Source of the DNA: Pelomonas sp039929605
GTDB lineage: Bacteria > Pseudomonadota > Gammaproteobacteria > Burkholderiales > Burkholderiaceae_C
Length of the DNA: 30,579 bases
Assembly: GCF_039929605.1 (NCBI RefSeq)
Contig: NZ_JBDSQX010000051.1
Span: forward strand, 1-30,579
Direction: 5' to 3'
The translations under genes were made by a program, and so were the position numbers. Below the pieces are notes generated by a model. That model saw only the letters and a list, made by a program, of their open reading frames with translations, had not been told where the DNA came from and made no database searches. Positions 1 to 6,815 of this stretch are shown here, piece by piece. Numbering within the stretch: the stretch's first letter is position 1; every line of letters begins with the position of its first letter.

Positions 1-279
1 AGCGCCTCTTCTTTGGTGACTTGCTTCTGGCGCCGCAGAAGAAAACGAAGTTTCGGCGTAGCCAAAGTTACCCCGCCGCCGGGCGGGACTCCCGGCAATG
101 CACCGAGCCGAGCACGCTCTCCGCCAAATCAAACCAAACGAAGCTCGTAGGGTGGGGTGAACGCCAACGCCCCCCGCGCTGACGCTGGGGTTCGCGCAGC
201 TCATCCCAGCCTACCGAGTCAGCGCTCCTTGCGCCCCGCCGCCGGCAACGCCCTCAACACAACACACCCGACAACGGCG
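1..279. other. Non-coding stretch at left edge
   Basis: No supportable gene. The first 110 bases hold a short interrupted repeat (CTTTGGTGAC near 11, GCCAAAGTTACC near 61) followed by GC-rich palindromic sequence (CCGCCGGGCGG, then CTCCCGGC). This resembles the intergenic repeats common in Burkholderiales, but I cannot assign a family. The rest has no open frame with family resemblance. Confidence 0.4.
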
Positions 280-429
280 TCACCTCCCCTCCATCGCCGC
301 CCCCTTCGCCGCTGCCACCGCCTTCACCGCAGCCAGCCGCTCCACCGTGTCCGGATGGCTGCGCAACCACGCCGTCCCGCCCGGCGCATCGTCCGCCTGG
401 ATGGGGGTGCTGCTGCCGTGCAGCTCGCC
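280..429 (-). pseudogene. Probable remnant of an M48 metallopeptidase C-terminus
   Basis: One minus-strand frame ending in TGA at 280 reads GGTAWLRSHPDTVERLAAV in its last part. This resembles the C-terminal SHPxTxERxAxx segment of M48 (BepA/YcaL-type) zinc peptidases. No HExxH catalytic region lies upstream. The frame runs instead into sequence that looks like a group II intron fragment, so only about 50 residues of coding memory remain. It could be coincidental; the call rests on one short motif. Confidence 0.3.
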
Positions 430-454
430 GCAGCGCCGGGTTCTTGATGTCCCG

Positions 455-652
455 GTTGACCGTCCGGGTATACCGCCATCCACACGCACCGCTCGCGGCG
501 CAGATCTCCCCAGGTAATGACGCGAACTGTCGATGCACAAGCGCCGCATTTACCGTAGGCTGCGCTCCGGTGGGCTTTGCTGTCGATGAGTCCAAGTCGG
601 TACTCCCACAGGGGACTTGCACCCCATAAGTTCGCGCCCATGCTGGGCGCAC
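455..652 (-). mobile_element. Truncated group IIC intron, 5' domain I fragment, in an attC
   Basis: Read on the minus strand from 652, the sequence starts GTGCGCCCAGCATGGGCGCG. From memory, this matches the group IIC 5' end (GTGTGCCCGGCATGGGTGCA type) at 16 of 20 positions, all differences being transitions. The hairpin GGGGTGCAAGTCCCC (611-625) follows, as in IIC domain I. Near 500-519 the text TTACCTGGGGAGATCTG resembles a later conserved domain I block. No reverse transcriptase or domain V/VI is present, so the copy is truncated; its end at about 455 is approximate. It lies antisense to the attC and cassette, directly at the attC outer core, which is the known target choice of group IIC-attC introns. 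The fragment cannot splice. Confidence 0.6.
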
Positions 653-726
653 ACCCTTCCATAGAGCGGGACGTCCACAAGCGGGCTTCGCCCACTTTCT
701 TTTGCCGCTCATGTTGAACGTTAGGC
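653..726 (+). repeat. attC recombination site, left end interrupted by the intron
   Basis: The site ends in a perfect core GTTAGGC (720-726). Inside are paired arms GAGCGG (664-669) and CCGCTC (705-710), and a terminal hairpin AAGCGGGC-TTC-GCCCACTT (679-697). The left side keeps ACCCTTCC, as at the other attC sites here, but the outer RYYYAAC core is replaced by the intron start. The cassette this site belonged to is gone, and the next cassette begins at 721. Confidence 0.75.
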
Positions 727-740
727 CTCACAAACAAGCC

Positions 741-1199
741 ATGGCAAAGTCCACTGCAGCAATACGCGTTTTCGGCGACGACCTCAATCCGGATGAGATT
801 ACAAAGCTTCTCGGCTGTGAACCAACAAAGAGCCATCGGAGAGGCGATCTGATATCTCCAAACCGAGGCAATCAACGAAGGAATGGAATGTGGTGCCTAA
901 CCGTTCCAGATGCTGAGCCTGAGAACTACGAAGAGCAGGTCAATCAGCTACTGGCGGGCCTCACACCAGATCTGAGTGTTTGGCATCAGCTTGGTCAACG
1001 CTTTGAAGTCGATCTTTTCTGTGGCTTCTTCATGGACAACAGGAATCAAGGGTTCGTTCTCTCAATTCGCACGCTCGCGGCACTAACGGAACGTGGCATC
1101 ACGCCAGAGTTTGATGTGTACGCTCCAACACCTGAGGAAGAGGCGGAGTATTGGGCAAAGCAGGACACCGATGCGTTGGCGAAATCGCGCGATGACTAA
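741..1199 (+). CDS. DUF4279 domain protein, integron cassette gene
   Basis: A 152-aa protein matching the DUF4279 family. The hallmark is near the N-terminus: AAIRVFGDDLNPDEITKLLG, then a CEPTKSHRRGD segment. DUF4279 proteins are small, soluble and of unknown function; many occur near immunity genes or in mobile regions. The ATG at 741 is chosen because the cassette starts at 721 (TTAGGC), so longer frames would begin inside the preceding attC. Base composition is clearly less GC-rich than the neighbours, as usual for cassettes. Its TAA stop (1197-1199) lies inside the outer core GACTAAC of its own attC. The cassette start TTAGGC pairs with that core except for one base, so gene and attC form one intact cassette. 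No promoter is evident. Confidence 0.8.
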   Translation: MAKSTAAIRVFGDDLNPDEITKLLGCEPTKSHRRGDLISPNRGNQRRNGMWCLTVPDAEPENYEEQVNQLLAGLTPDLSVWHQLGQRFEVDLFCGFFMDNRNQGFVLSIRTLAALTERGITPEFDVYAPTPEEEAEYWAKQDTDALAKSRDD

Positions 1200-1250
1200 C
1201 CCTTCATTTTAGCGGACCGCCTCCGGCGTCCGTTCACTTTCACGTTGCGC
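1194..1250 (+). repeat. attC site of the DUF4279 cassette
   Basis: A 57-bp site with outer core GACTAAC (1194-1200), then CCTTCA, a hairpin built on GCGGAC and GTCCG around CGCCTCCGGC, and inner core GTTGCGC (1244-1250). The inner core departs from GTTRRRY at one position, as expected where the next cassette has been lost or the edge has decayed. Confidence 0.75.
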
Positions 1251-1575
1251 GTCCGCCTGCTGAAGTTTGTCGGTCGTTCATTCCGTCAAGGGCAAGACCC
1301 GCTACCAGCCGGCACCGTCGCTGCGAGCCGAAGACTGGAGCTGCGGCGCCCTCATCGCGCTGCCGCCACCGGCCACGCACTTCGGCGACGCGACGCCGGC
1401 GGCGCTGTAGACGGCCCCAGCTGGGCTGCCTGGGCTCGGCGGGCTCAGCCGGCGCCGCTGCAAGCAACCGGCCTTCATGCAGGCAGCCCCGACCATGGCG
1501 CCACCAAGGGCAACGACCTCGCCGAGCATGAACTCCAGCTCGACGCCACACGCTCGGTGCGGCGCTGCTTCCAGG
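1251..1575. other. Gene-free stretch with decayed coding look
   Basis: About 325 bases between the attC and the DUF427 gene stop. GC-rich frames are open on both strands, but none has a ribosome binding site, a family motif or a consistent length. It may be decayed chromosomal sequence at the edge of the cassette. Confidence 0.4.
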
Positions 1576-1953
1576 TCAGCCTTCGCTGAAGGTGATGCCG
1601 GGGTGCTTGTCGTCGTAGAAGGCCAGGCGGCCGGCCAGCGCGGCGTGCTCGTCGTAGGGGGTCTCGTAGGACCAGACGGCGTCCTTCAGCTGCCGGCCGC
1701 CTTGCGCCACGCTGTAGTAGGTGGCCTCGCCCTTGAAGGGGCAGGTGCTGCGCGTGTCGCTGGGGGTCAATTCGACCTTCACGGCCTCGCGCGGGAAGTA
1801 CAGGCGCGGCGGCGCGCCGGTCTCGTCGACGCGGATGACATCGTCCGACTCGGCGACGACCTGGCCGTCGATGCTCGCGCTGACCTTGTGCGCGACGCGT
1901 GTCTCGGCGACGGTGTGCTCGGGGTGCTCACGGTGACCGGGGGAGGCGCTCAT
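1576..1953 (-). CDS. DUF427 domain protein
   Basis: A 125-aa protein of the DUF427 family, small beta-barrel proteins of unknown biochemical role. The hallmark CPFKGEATYYSV lies near residues 75-86, preceded by the typical PRLYFPREAV segment and followed by AVWSYETPYDEHAAL and the terminal LAFYDDKHPGITF. The length is normal for the family. The ATG overlaps the TGA of the upstream host-attachment gene by 4 bp (ATGA), so translation is probably coupled. The last gene of the minus-strand run. Confidence 0.9.
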   Translation of the reverse strand: MSASPGHREHPEHTVAETRVAHKVSASIDGQVVAESDDVIRVDETGAPPRLYFPREAVKVELTPSDTRSTCPFKGEATYYSVAQGGRQLKDAVWSYETPYDEHAALAGRLAFYDDKHPGITFSEG

Positions 1954-2408
1954 GACAGGCCCCTGGAAAGGGTCGAGAGGGCCGGCACGCGCAGTGTCAG
2001 CGCGGCCAGGCTTTCATGCACGACGTCCTTGTCCTGCTCGCTGGCGACGACGGCCGCCACGCTCGGGTGCAGCGCCTTGCGCAGGTAGCCCAGCAGCCTG
2101 GGCGCGGCGATGACGTGCAGCACGCCGTAACGCCCTTCCTGCAGGGTTTGCGCCAGCCGTTCGGCAATGCGTGCGGCAAAGACCTGCGCGTGCTGGTGGC
2201 GTTCGGAGTCCGCTGCCGAGACGGTGGCCTGGGGCGCGGTGCCGCCGCCAGCACGCCGACCGTGCGGGCCGTGCTTCATGTCGGCCTCGCGGGCGTGGGC
2301 GTCCGGGTCGGTCAGGGCTTCCACCGCGATCAGGTCGCCGCCCTCTTCGGGTTGCTCAAGGATGCGGGCGATGGCCTCGTCGGCCACCAGGGTCCATGCT
2401 GTCTTCAT
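1950..2408 (-). CDS. Host attachment family protein
   Basis: A 152-aa protein of the host-attachment family (PF10116-type), named after plant-attachment work in Agrobacterium; many members lie in ordinary soil bacteria and their activity is unclear. Visible features are the N-terminal strand TAWTLVADEAIARIL, the central DMKHGPHGR turn, and the C-terminal half with FAARIAERL, VLHVIAAPRLLGYLR and the VASEQDKDVVH loop. This half resembles the release-factor eRF1 / Baeyer-Villiger-like fold seen in the family. It follows the ABC ATPase gene by 46 bp and overlaps the DUF427 gene by 4 bp, so it may be transcribed with both. Confidence 0.8.
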   Translation of the reverse strand: MKTAWTLVADEAIARILEQPEEGGDLIAVEALTDPDAHAREADMKHGPHGRRAGGGTAPQATVSAADSERHQHAQVFAARIAERLAQTLQEGRYGVLHVIAAPRLLGYLRKALHPSVAAVVASEQDKDVVHESLAALTLRVPALSTLSRGLS

Positions 2409-2454
2409 CGGGCATTCCTTTCATGGAGGGAATGTCACCCGGCAATCGACGTTC

Positions 2455-3210
2455 CTAGTCGTGGAGTGAAGACAGGAACTGCTTGAGCTCCGGCGTGCGC
2501 GGCGCGCTGAAGAGTTCGGCCGGCGGGCCGATCTCGTGCACGCGGCCTTGGTGCATGAAGATGACGCGGTCGGCCACCTTGCGGGCGAAGCTCATCTCGT
2601 GCGTGACCATCAGCAGCGTCATGCCCTCCTCGGCCAGGCTCTCGACGACGCGCAGCACCTCGCCCACCAGCTCCGGGTCCAGCGCCGACGTGATCTCGTC
2701 GCACAGCAGCACGGCGGGCTCCATCGCCAGCGCCCGGGCGATGGCCACGCGTTGCTGCTGGCCGCCGGAGAGCTGGTCGGGCATGGCGTTGAACTTCTCG
2801 GCCAGGCCGACCCGCGTCAGCAGCTTGGCCGCCTGCTGTGCAGCGTCGTTGTGCGTGCGCTTCTTGACCAGCGTCGGCGCCAGCATCACGTTGCGGCCGA
2901 CGCTGAGGTGCGGGAAGAGGTTGAAGCCCTGGAAGATCATGCCGACCTGCTGGCGCAGCTCGCGCATGGCCATCGCGCTCTCGTAGAGCAAGGGCTTGCC
3001 GTTGACGGTGAGCGCGCCGTCCTGGAACTGCTCCAGCCCGTTCACGCAGCGCAGCAGCGTGCTCTTGCCCGAGCCGCTCTTGCCGATGATGGCGATGACC
3101 TCGCCGCGCTTCACATCCAGGTCGATGCCCTTGAGGACCTCGTTCGAGCCGTAGGACTTGCGCAGCGCGGTGATGCGCACGATGGGGTCGGCGTGGACTT
3201 CAGCGGCCAT
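2455..3210 (-). CDS. Polar amino-acid ABC transporter ATPase (GlnQ-like)
   Basis: The nucleotide-binding subunit of an importer, 251 aa. In order: a Walker A motif GKSGSGKST near residue 43, a Q-loop in the GMIFQGFNLFPHL segment, the signature LSGGQQQRVAIARAL, Walker B AVLLCDEITSALDP, and the switch histidine in MLLMVTHEMSFA. The FNLFPHLSV segment and the length are typical of the GlnQ/ArtP/HisP class serving polar amino acids. Start: an upstream ATG at 3237 is possible, but the ATG at 3210 gives the usual N-terminus and overlaps the permease gene by only 11 bp. The last component gene of the transporter. Substrate cannot be assigned from the sequence. Confidence 0.92.
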   Translation of the reverse strand: MAAEVHADPIVRITALRKSYGSNEVLKGIDLDVKRGEVIAIIGKSGSGKSTLLRCVNGLEQFQDGALTVNGKPLLYESAMAMRELRQQVGMIFQGFNLFPHLSVGRNVMLAPTLVKKRTHNDAAQQAAKLLTRVGLAEKFNAMPDQLSGGQQQRVAIARALAMEPAVLLCDEITSALDPELVGEVLRVVESLAEEGMTLLMVTHEMSFARKVADRVIFMHQGRVHEIGPPAELFSAPRTPELKQFLSSLHD

Positions 3211-3847
3211 GGAGCTTGCCTTCCAGATGTTGAGCAAAGAGGCTGACGGGGAAGCACAGCGTGAAGTACAGCAGCGCCACGCAGCCGAAGACGAGGAAGG
3301 GCTTGAAGCTGGCGTTGGCGATCATGCTGCCGGCCTTCGTCAGCTCGATGAAACCGATGACCGACGCGAGCGCCGTGCCCTTGATGACCTGCACGAGGAA
3401 GCCCACCGTCGGCGCGATGGCCAGACGCCCGGCCTGCGGCAGGATGACGTGGCGAAGCTGCTCGCCAAAGCTCATGGCCAGGCTGCGCGCCGCCTCCCAC
3501 TGGCCCTTCGGCACGGCGTCCACGCAGCCACGCCAGATCTCGACGAGATAGGCGCTGGTGTAGAGCGTTAGCGCGAGTGCGGCGGCCGTCCAGGCCGACA
3601 CCTCCAGCCCCAGCAGCGCCAGCCCGAAGTAGGCGAGGAAGAGCTGCATCAGTAACGGCGTGCCCTGGAAGAGCTGCACATACAGCGAGATGCCCAGCCG
3701 CGTGCGCTTGCCCAGGCCCAGGCGCAGCGTCAGCAGCAGGCCGCCCACCAGGCCGCCGCCGACGAAGGCGATGGCCGATAACGCCACCGTCCAGCGCAGC
3801 GCCAGCAGCAGGTTGCGCACGATGTCCCAGAGCGTGAACTCGATCAT
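3200..3847 (-). CDS. Amino-acid ABC transporter permease, second subunit
   Basis: A 215-aa inner-membrane subunit of the HisM/GlnP class. It has several hydrophobic segments, beginning with ALRWTVALSAIAFVGGGLVGG. The family's EAA loop is visible as GQWEAARSLAMSFGEQLRHVILPQA near residues 120-140; it docks on the ATPase. The TPLLMQLFLAYFGL and YTSAYLVEIWRGCV segments are also typical. The ATG (3847-3845) overlaps the upstream permease TGA by 4 bp, giving start 3847. It forms the channel with the other permease, probably as a heterodimer. Confidence 0.92.
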   Translation of the reverse strand: MIEFTLWDIVRNLLLALRWTVALSAIAFVGGGLVGGLLLTLRLGLGKRTRLGISLYVQLFQGTPLLMQLFLAYFGLALLGLEVSAWTAAALALTLYTSAYLVEIWRGCVDAVPKGQWEAARSLAMSFGEQLRHVILPQAGRLAIAPTVGFLVQVIKGTALASVIGFIELTKAGSMIANASFKPFLVFGCVALLYFTLCFPVSLFAQHLEGKLHGR

Positions 3848-4512
3848 GACGCCCTCCTGCCGAAGATGAAGCGCGGGCCGGCCCACATCAGCAACTGGCG
3901 CGCGGCGATGGACAGCGCCAGGTAGCAGAGCGTGGCGATGATGAAGGCCTCGAAGGCGCGGAAGTTGCGGCTCTGGATGAGGTTGGCGGCGTAGCTCAGC
4001 TCCTCGGTGGAGATCTGCCCGCAGACGGCCGAGCCGAGCATGACGATGATGATCTGGCTCGTCAGCGCCGGCCACACGCGCTGGAAGGCCGGCGGCAGCA
4101 CGACGCGCATGAACACCTGCACGGGGCTGAGCGCCAGGCTCTGCGCCGCCTCCCACTGCCCGCGCGGCGTGGCCTGAATGCCGGCACGCAAGATCTCGGT
4201 GCCGTAGGCGCCGAGGTTGAGCGTCATGGCGATCAGCGACGCGGCCTCGGGCGACAGCTTCACACCCGCCGCCGGCAGGCCGAAGAAGATGAAGAACAGC
4301 TGCACGATGAAGGGCGTGTTGCGCAGCAGTTCCACGTAGGCGCCCAGCACGCGCCGCAGCCACGCCGGCCCACTGGCGCGCGACCAGGCGCCGAGCGTGG
4401 CGATGACGAGGCCGAGCGGCGTGGCGATCAGCGTGAGGCCCAGCGTCCACGCCAGGCCCTTGAGCAGCAGCGGCCATTCGGCCAGCACGGCGAGGAAGTC
4501 GAAGGTGATCAT
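3844..4512 (-). CDS. Amino-acid ABC transporter permease, first subunit
   Basis: A 222-aa inner-membrane subunit of the HisM/GlnP class. The N-terminal helix KGLAWTLGLTLIATPLGLVIA, the LLRNTPFIVQLFFIFFGLP segment, and the EAA loop GQWEAAQSLALSPVQVFMRV are all present. The ATG at 4512 is preferred over a further upstream start at 4587: the extra 25 residues would be encoded partly in the inverted repeat and look non-proteinaceous. It lies 140 bp downstream of the binding-protein gene with an inverted repeat in the gap, and overlaps the next permease by ATGA. Confidence 0.92.
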   Translation of the reverse strand: MITFDFLAVLAEWPLLLKGLAWTLGLTLIATPLGLVIATLGAWSRASGPAWLRRVLGAYVELLRNTPFIVQLFFIFFGLPAAGVKLSPEAASLIAMTLNLGAYGTEILRAGIQATPRGQWEAAQSLALSPVQVFMRVVLPPAFQRVWPALTSQIIIVMLGSAVCGQISTEELSYAANLIQSRNFRAFEAFIIATLCYLALSIAARQLLMWAGPRFIFGRRAS

Positions 4513-4566
4513 GGGGTGTGGCTTTGCGACGCTGCGCCGGTCTGGCCAGGTTCGTTTTTGAACACA

Positions 4567-4634
4567 GCCACAGAGGCACAGAGCCACAGAGAGACCTTCA
4601 TCCCGCTGCCTCTTTGCCTCTGTGCCTCTGTGGC
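4567..4634. repeat. Long imperfect inverted repeat between binding-protein and permease genes
   Basis: Arms of 25 bases (4567-4591 and 4610-4634) match at 23 positions around an 18-base spacer. They are built from the unit CCACAGAGGCACAGAG, a repeat form found in intergenic DNA of many proteobacteria. In the mRNA it would form a strong stem just after the binding-protein stop. It may stabilise the upstream mRNA or reduce readthrough, giving more binding protein than permease; that role is inference. Confidence 0.8.
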
Positions 4635-4652
4635 CTTGTTTGGGTTTTCACA

Positions 4653-5438
4653 TCACAGCGGCAGGTCGCCGGTGCTGCGGCCCAGCCATTTCTTGGACAG
4701 CGCCTCCAGCTCACCCGCTGCCTTGGCCGCCGCGATGATGGTGTTGACCTTGGCCAGCAGCGCGTCCTCGCCCTTGGCCACGCCGACGTAGCAGGGGCTG
4801 TCTTTCAACAGCAGCTTGTATTCGGTGTTCAGCCCCGGGTTGCGTTGCATCAGGTTGCCGGCCACCGCCGCGCTGGTGGCCAGCAGCTGGGTCTGGCCGG
4901 CGGCGAAGGCGGCAATCGTGGCGTTGTTGTCCTCGAAGCGCTTGTATTCCAGCGTGGCCGGCGCGACCTTGGCCAGCTCCTGGTCTTCCATCGCGCCGCG
5001 CGTGACGGCCACGCTCTTGCCGCCCAGGTCGGCCCAGGTCTTGATGGGCAGGCTCTTGGCCGCGAACACCGCCTGGAAGAACGGCGCGTAGGCCGCGCTG
5101 AAGTTGATGACCTTCTCGCGCTCCGGGTTCTTGCCCAGCGTGGAGACGACGAGATCGGCCTTCTTCGTCTGCAGGTAGGCGATGCGGTTGGCGCTCGTCA
5201 CGGGCACCAGCTCCACCTTGGCGCCCAGCTTGGCGGCGATCAGCTGCGCCACCGCCACGTCCAGGCCCTGCGGTGCCATGTCGGGGCCGACGAAGCCGTA
5301 GGGCGGGTAATCGGTCGGCACGGCGATCTTGATCGTCTTGCTCTTGGTGATGCTGTCCAGCGCGGTCTGGGCCTGGGCGCCAGCGGCCAGCAGGCTGAGG
5401 GCCACGATCAGCAGGCGGCGGGTCAGGGACGAGTTCAT
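4653..5438 (-). CDS. Amino-acid ABC transporter periplasmic binding protein
   Basis: A 261-aa solute-binding protein of family 3 (GlnH/ArtJ/HisJ class). A Sec signal peptide covers about residues 1-23 (RRLLIVALSLLAAGAQAQ, cleavage after AQA). The mature start KTIKIAVPTDYPPYGFVG is the canonical opening of the family. GLDVAVAQLIAAKLG, the ligand-contact region ADLVVSTLGKNPEREKVINFS, and the second-lobe GGKSVAVTRGAMEDQEL follow. It captures the ligand in the periplasm and delivers it to the two permeases. The ATG overlaps the regulator TGA by 4 bp (ATGA). The ligand is likely a polar amino acid but is not determinable here. Confidence 0.92.
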   Translation of the reverse strand: MNSSLTRRLLIVALSLLAAGAQAQTALDSITKSKTIKIAVPTDYPPYGFVGPDMAPQGLDVAVAQLIAAKLGAKVELVPVTSANRIAYLQTKKADLVVSTLGKNPEREKVINFSAAYAPFFQAVFAAKSLPIKTWADLGGKSVAVTRGAMEDQELAKVAPATLEYKRFEDNNATIAAFAAGQTQLLATSAAVAGNLMQRNPGLNTEYKLLLKDSPCYVGVAKGEDALLAKVNTIIAAAKAAGELEALSKKWLGRSTGDLPL

Positions 5439-6166
5439 AGCAGGGCTCCTAGATAGGCGGGTTCAGCAGGATCGAAGGCGACGGAAGTCGCAGAAGAAGG
5501 CAGCGGCGCAAGGGCCTCGCGCAGCCGTTGCAGCGGGTCGGTGTCGGCAGGCAGGCGCAGTGCGGCCTGCACGCTCGCCAAGTGCTCGGCCATCAGCGCC
5601 TCGGCGCGGGCGCTGTCACCGGCGGCCAGCGCGGCAACGATGGCGACGTGGTCCTGGCAGGACAGCGCCGCGTCGTGGGAGGACTGGTAGCGCATGGCGA
5701 TCAAGGTGGTGCGCGCGGTGAAGTCGCGTAGCGTGTCGGCCAGCAGGCTGTTGCCCAGGCATTCGGCCAGGCAGACATGGAAGTCGCCCAGCAGGAAGCT
5801 GCGCGTGCCCACGTCGTCGCCCTGCACCGCCGCCTGCTCCTGCTGCAGATGCAGGTTGAGCCGCGCCAGGGCGTCCTCAGGCGGGCGGCCCTGGCCGCGG
5901 ATCAAGCCGAGTTCGATGACGCGGCGCGCCTCAAAAGCCTCGCGCGCCTCGTCTGGCGACGGCTCGATCACGTACCAGCCGCGCCGCGCGCTGACCGTGA
6001 CGATGCCGCGCGCCGCCAGCCGCGTGAGCGCCTCGCGCACGATGGTGCGGCTGCAGTCGAACAGCATCGCCAACTGCTGCTCGCCCAGCCGCGCGCCGGG
6101 CGCGAGTTTCTGCGCGAGCACCGCTTCGACGATGCGCTGGCTGATGTCTGCGGCGGAGATGCCCAT
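5435..6166 (-). CDS. GntR-family transcriptional regulator, FCD (FadR) subfamily
   Basis: A 243-aa regulator. The N-terminal winged helix (residues about 3-70) contains LGEQQLAMLFDCSRTIVREALTRL in two consecutive parts, with the ARGIVTVSARRGWYVIEP wing after it. The C-terminal all-helical FCD ligand domain has FEARRVIELGLIRG, FHVCLAECLGNSLL and the metal/ligand histidines in DHVAIVAALAAGD. The ATG at 6166 gives the usual GntR N-terminus; the longer frame starting at 6295 has no matching sequence and would cover the operator. It is the first gene of the transporter operon, overlapping the binding-protein gene by ATGA. It probably controls the operon through the dyad at 6206-6230. Confidence 0.9.
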   Translation of the reverse strand: MGISAADISQRIVEAVLAQKLAPGARLGEQQLAMLFDCSRTIVREALTRLAARGIVTVSARRGWYVIEPSPDEAREAFEARRVIELGLIRGQGRPPEDALARLNLHLQQEQAAVQGDDVGTRSFLLGDFHVCLAECLGNSLLADTLRDFTARTTLIAMRYQSSHDAALSCQDHVAIVAALAAGDSARAEALMAEHLASVQAALRLPADTDPLQRLREALAPLPSSATSVAFDPAEPAYLGALL

Positions 6167-6205
6167 GCCGGGCTGTTTGCAGCTTCCATGCCAACGCTCA
6201 TCCGC

Positions 6206-6230
6206 CTTGTATGCAAGATTTGCGCACAAG
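6206..6230. promoter_or_regulatory. Candidate GntR operator dyad
   Basis: A 25-bp imperfect palindrome with arms CTTGTATGCAA and TTGCGCACAAG around GAT. Nine of eleven arm positions pair, and the outer five (CTTGT/ACAAG) are perfect. It lies 40 bp upstream of the GntR start codon. TTGT-N-ACAA-type dyads are typical of FCD-GntR sites, so autoregulation of the operon is likely. Confidence 0.6.
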
Positions 6231-6320
6231 TTTTGGGCGGCGCGGCCAGCGGGCGGCACCAGCACGGTGCCTGCAGCCCCAAGCCGCGCCACCAAAGCCG
6301 CGCCAACCGCAAGGCCTTAC

Positions 6321-6345
6321 TCATGCAACTAATAATGTTGCATGA
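6321..6345. promoter_or_regulatory. Rrf2 operator overlapping a -10 box and the start codon
   Basis: A perfect 9-bp inverted repeat, TCATGCAAC and GTTGCATGA, flanks TAATAAT (6330-6336). The spacer matches a -10 box, which would place transcription start at or next to the ATG at 6342-6344, itself inside the right arm. No clear -35 or ribosome binding site is seen. This implies a leaderless, autorepressed transcript. Confidence 0.65.
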
Positions 6346-6815
6346 AATCAAGCAGCCAGCTGTCGGATGTCCTGCACGTGCTCCTGCACATGGCCGAGGG
6401 CGACGGCCCGGCCACGTCCGCGTCGCTCGCAGCGGCAATGCAGACCAACCCCGTCGTGCTGCGCCGCCTGATGGCGGGGCTGCGCGAGGCCGGCCTTGTG
6501 GCGTCGTCCAAAGGCCACGGAGGCGGCTGGCTGCTGAGCTGCCCGCTTGACCGCATCACGCTGCGCGACGTGCACGAGGCGCTCGGCGCACCGGCCTTCG
6601 TGTCGCTCGGTTTTCGTGAGGACCGGCCCGAGTGCCTGGTCGCCCAGGCGGTCAACGAAGCCCTCGGCGCCGCCGTGCAGGACGCCCAGGCGCTGCTGCT
6701 GGAACGACTCGGCGGCGTGACGCTGGCCGCGCTGTCGCAGGACTTCCACCACCGCCTGGCGCGGCACCGCGCCGGCGCACCCCACCGCCTTGAGGAGCAC
6801 CTCCATGCAGATTGA
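6342..6815 (+). CDS. Rrf2-family transcriptional regulator
   Basis: A 157-aa Rrf2 (YwnA/NsrR-like) regulator. SSQLSDVLHVLLHMAEGDGP opens the winged helix, TNPVVLRRLMAGLREAGLV holds the recognition helix, and SSKGHGGGWLLSCPLDRITL is the wing. The cluster-binding cysteine triad of IscR/NsrR is absent: Cys occurs only at the CPLDR position and in PECLVAQ. It therefore probably does not carry a cluster of that type and senses by another route, perhaps thiol or small-molecule binding. The ATG sits in the palindromic operator. The stop overlaps the flavoprotein gene by 11 bp, so regulator and enzyme form one unit. Confidence 0.88.
   Translation: MKSSSQLSDVLHVLLHMAEGDGPATSASLAAAMQTNPVVLRRLMAGLREAGLVASSKGHGGGWLLSCPLDRITLRDVHEALGAPAFVSLGFREDRPECLVAQAVNEALGAAVQDAQALLLERLGGVTLAALSQDFHHRLARHRAGAPHRLEEHLHAD

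Noticed and set aside
1251..1575. Overlapping frames on both strands before the DUF427 gene
   Set aside because: No motif, start signal or consistent length. Treated as non-coding.
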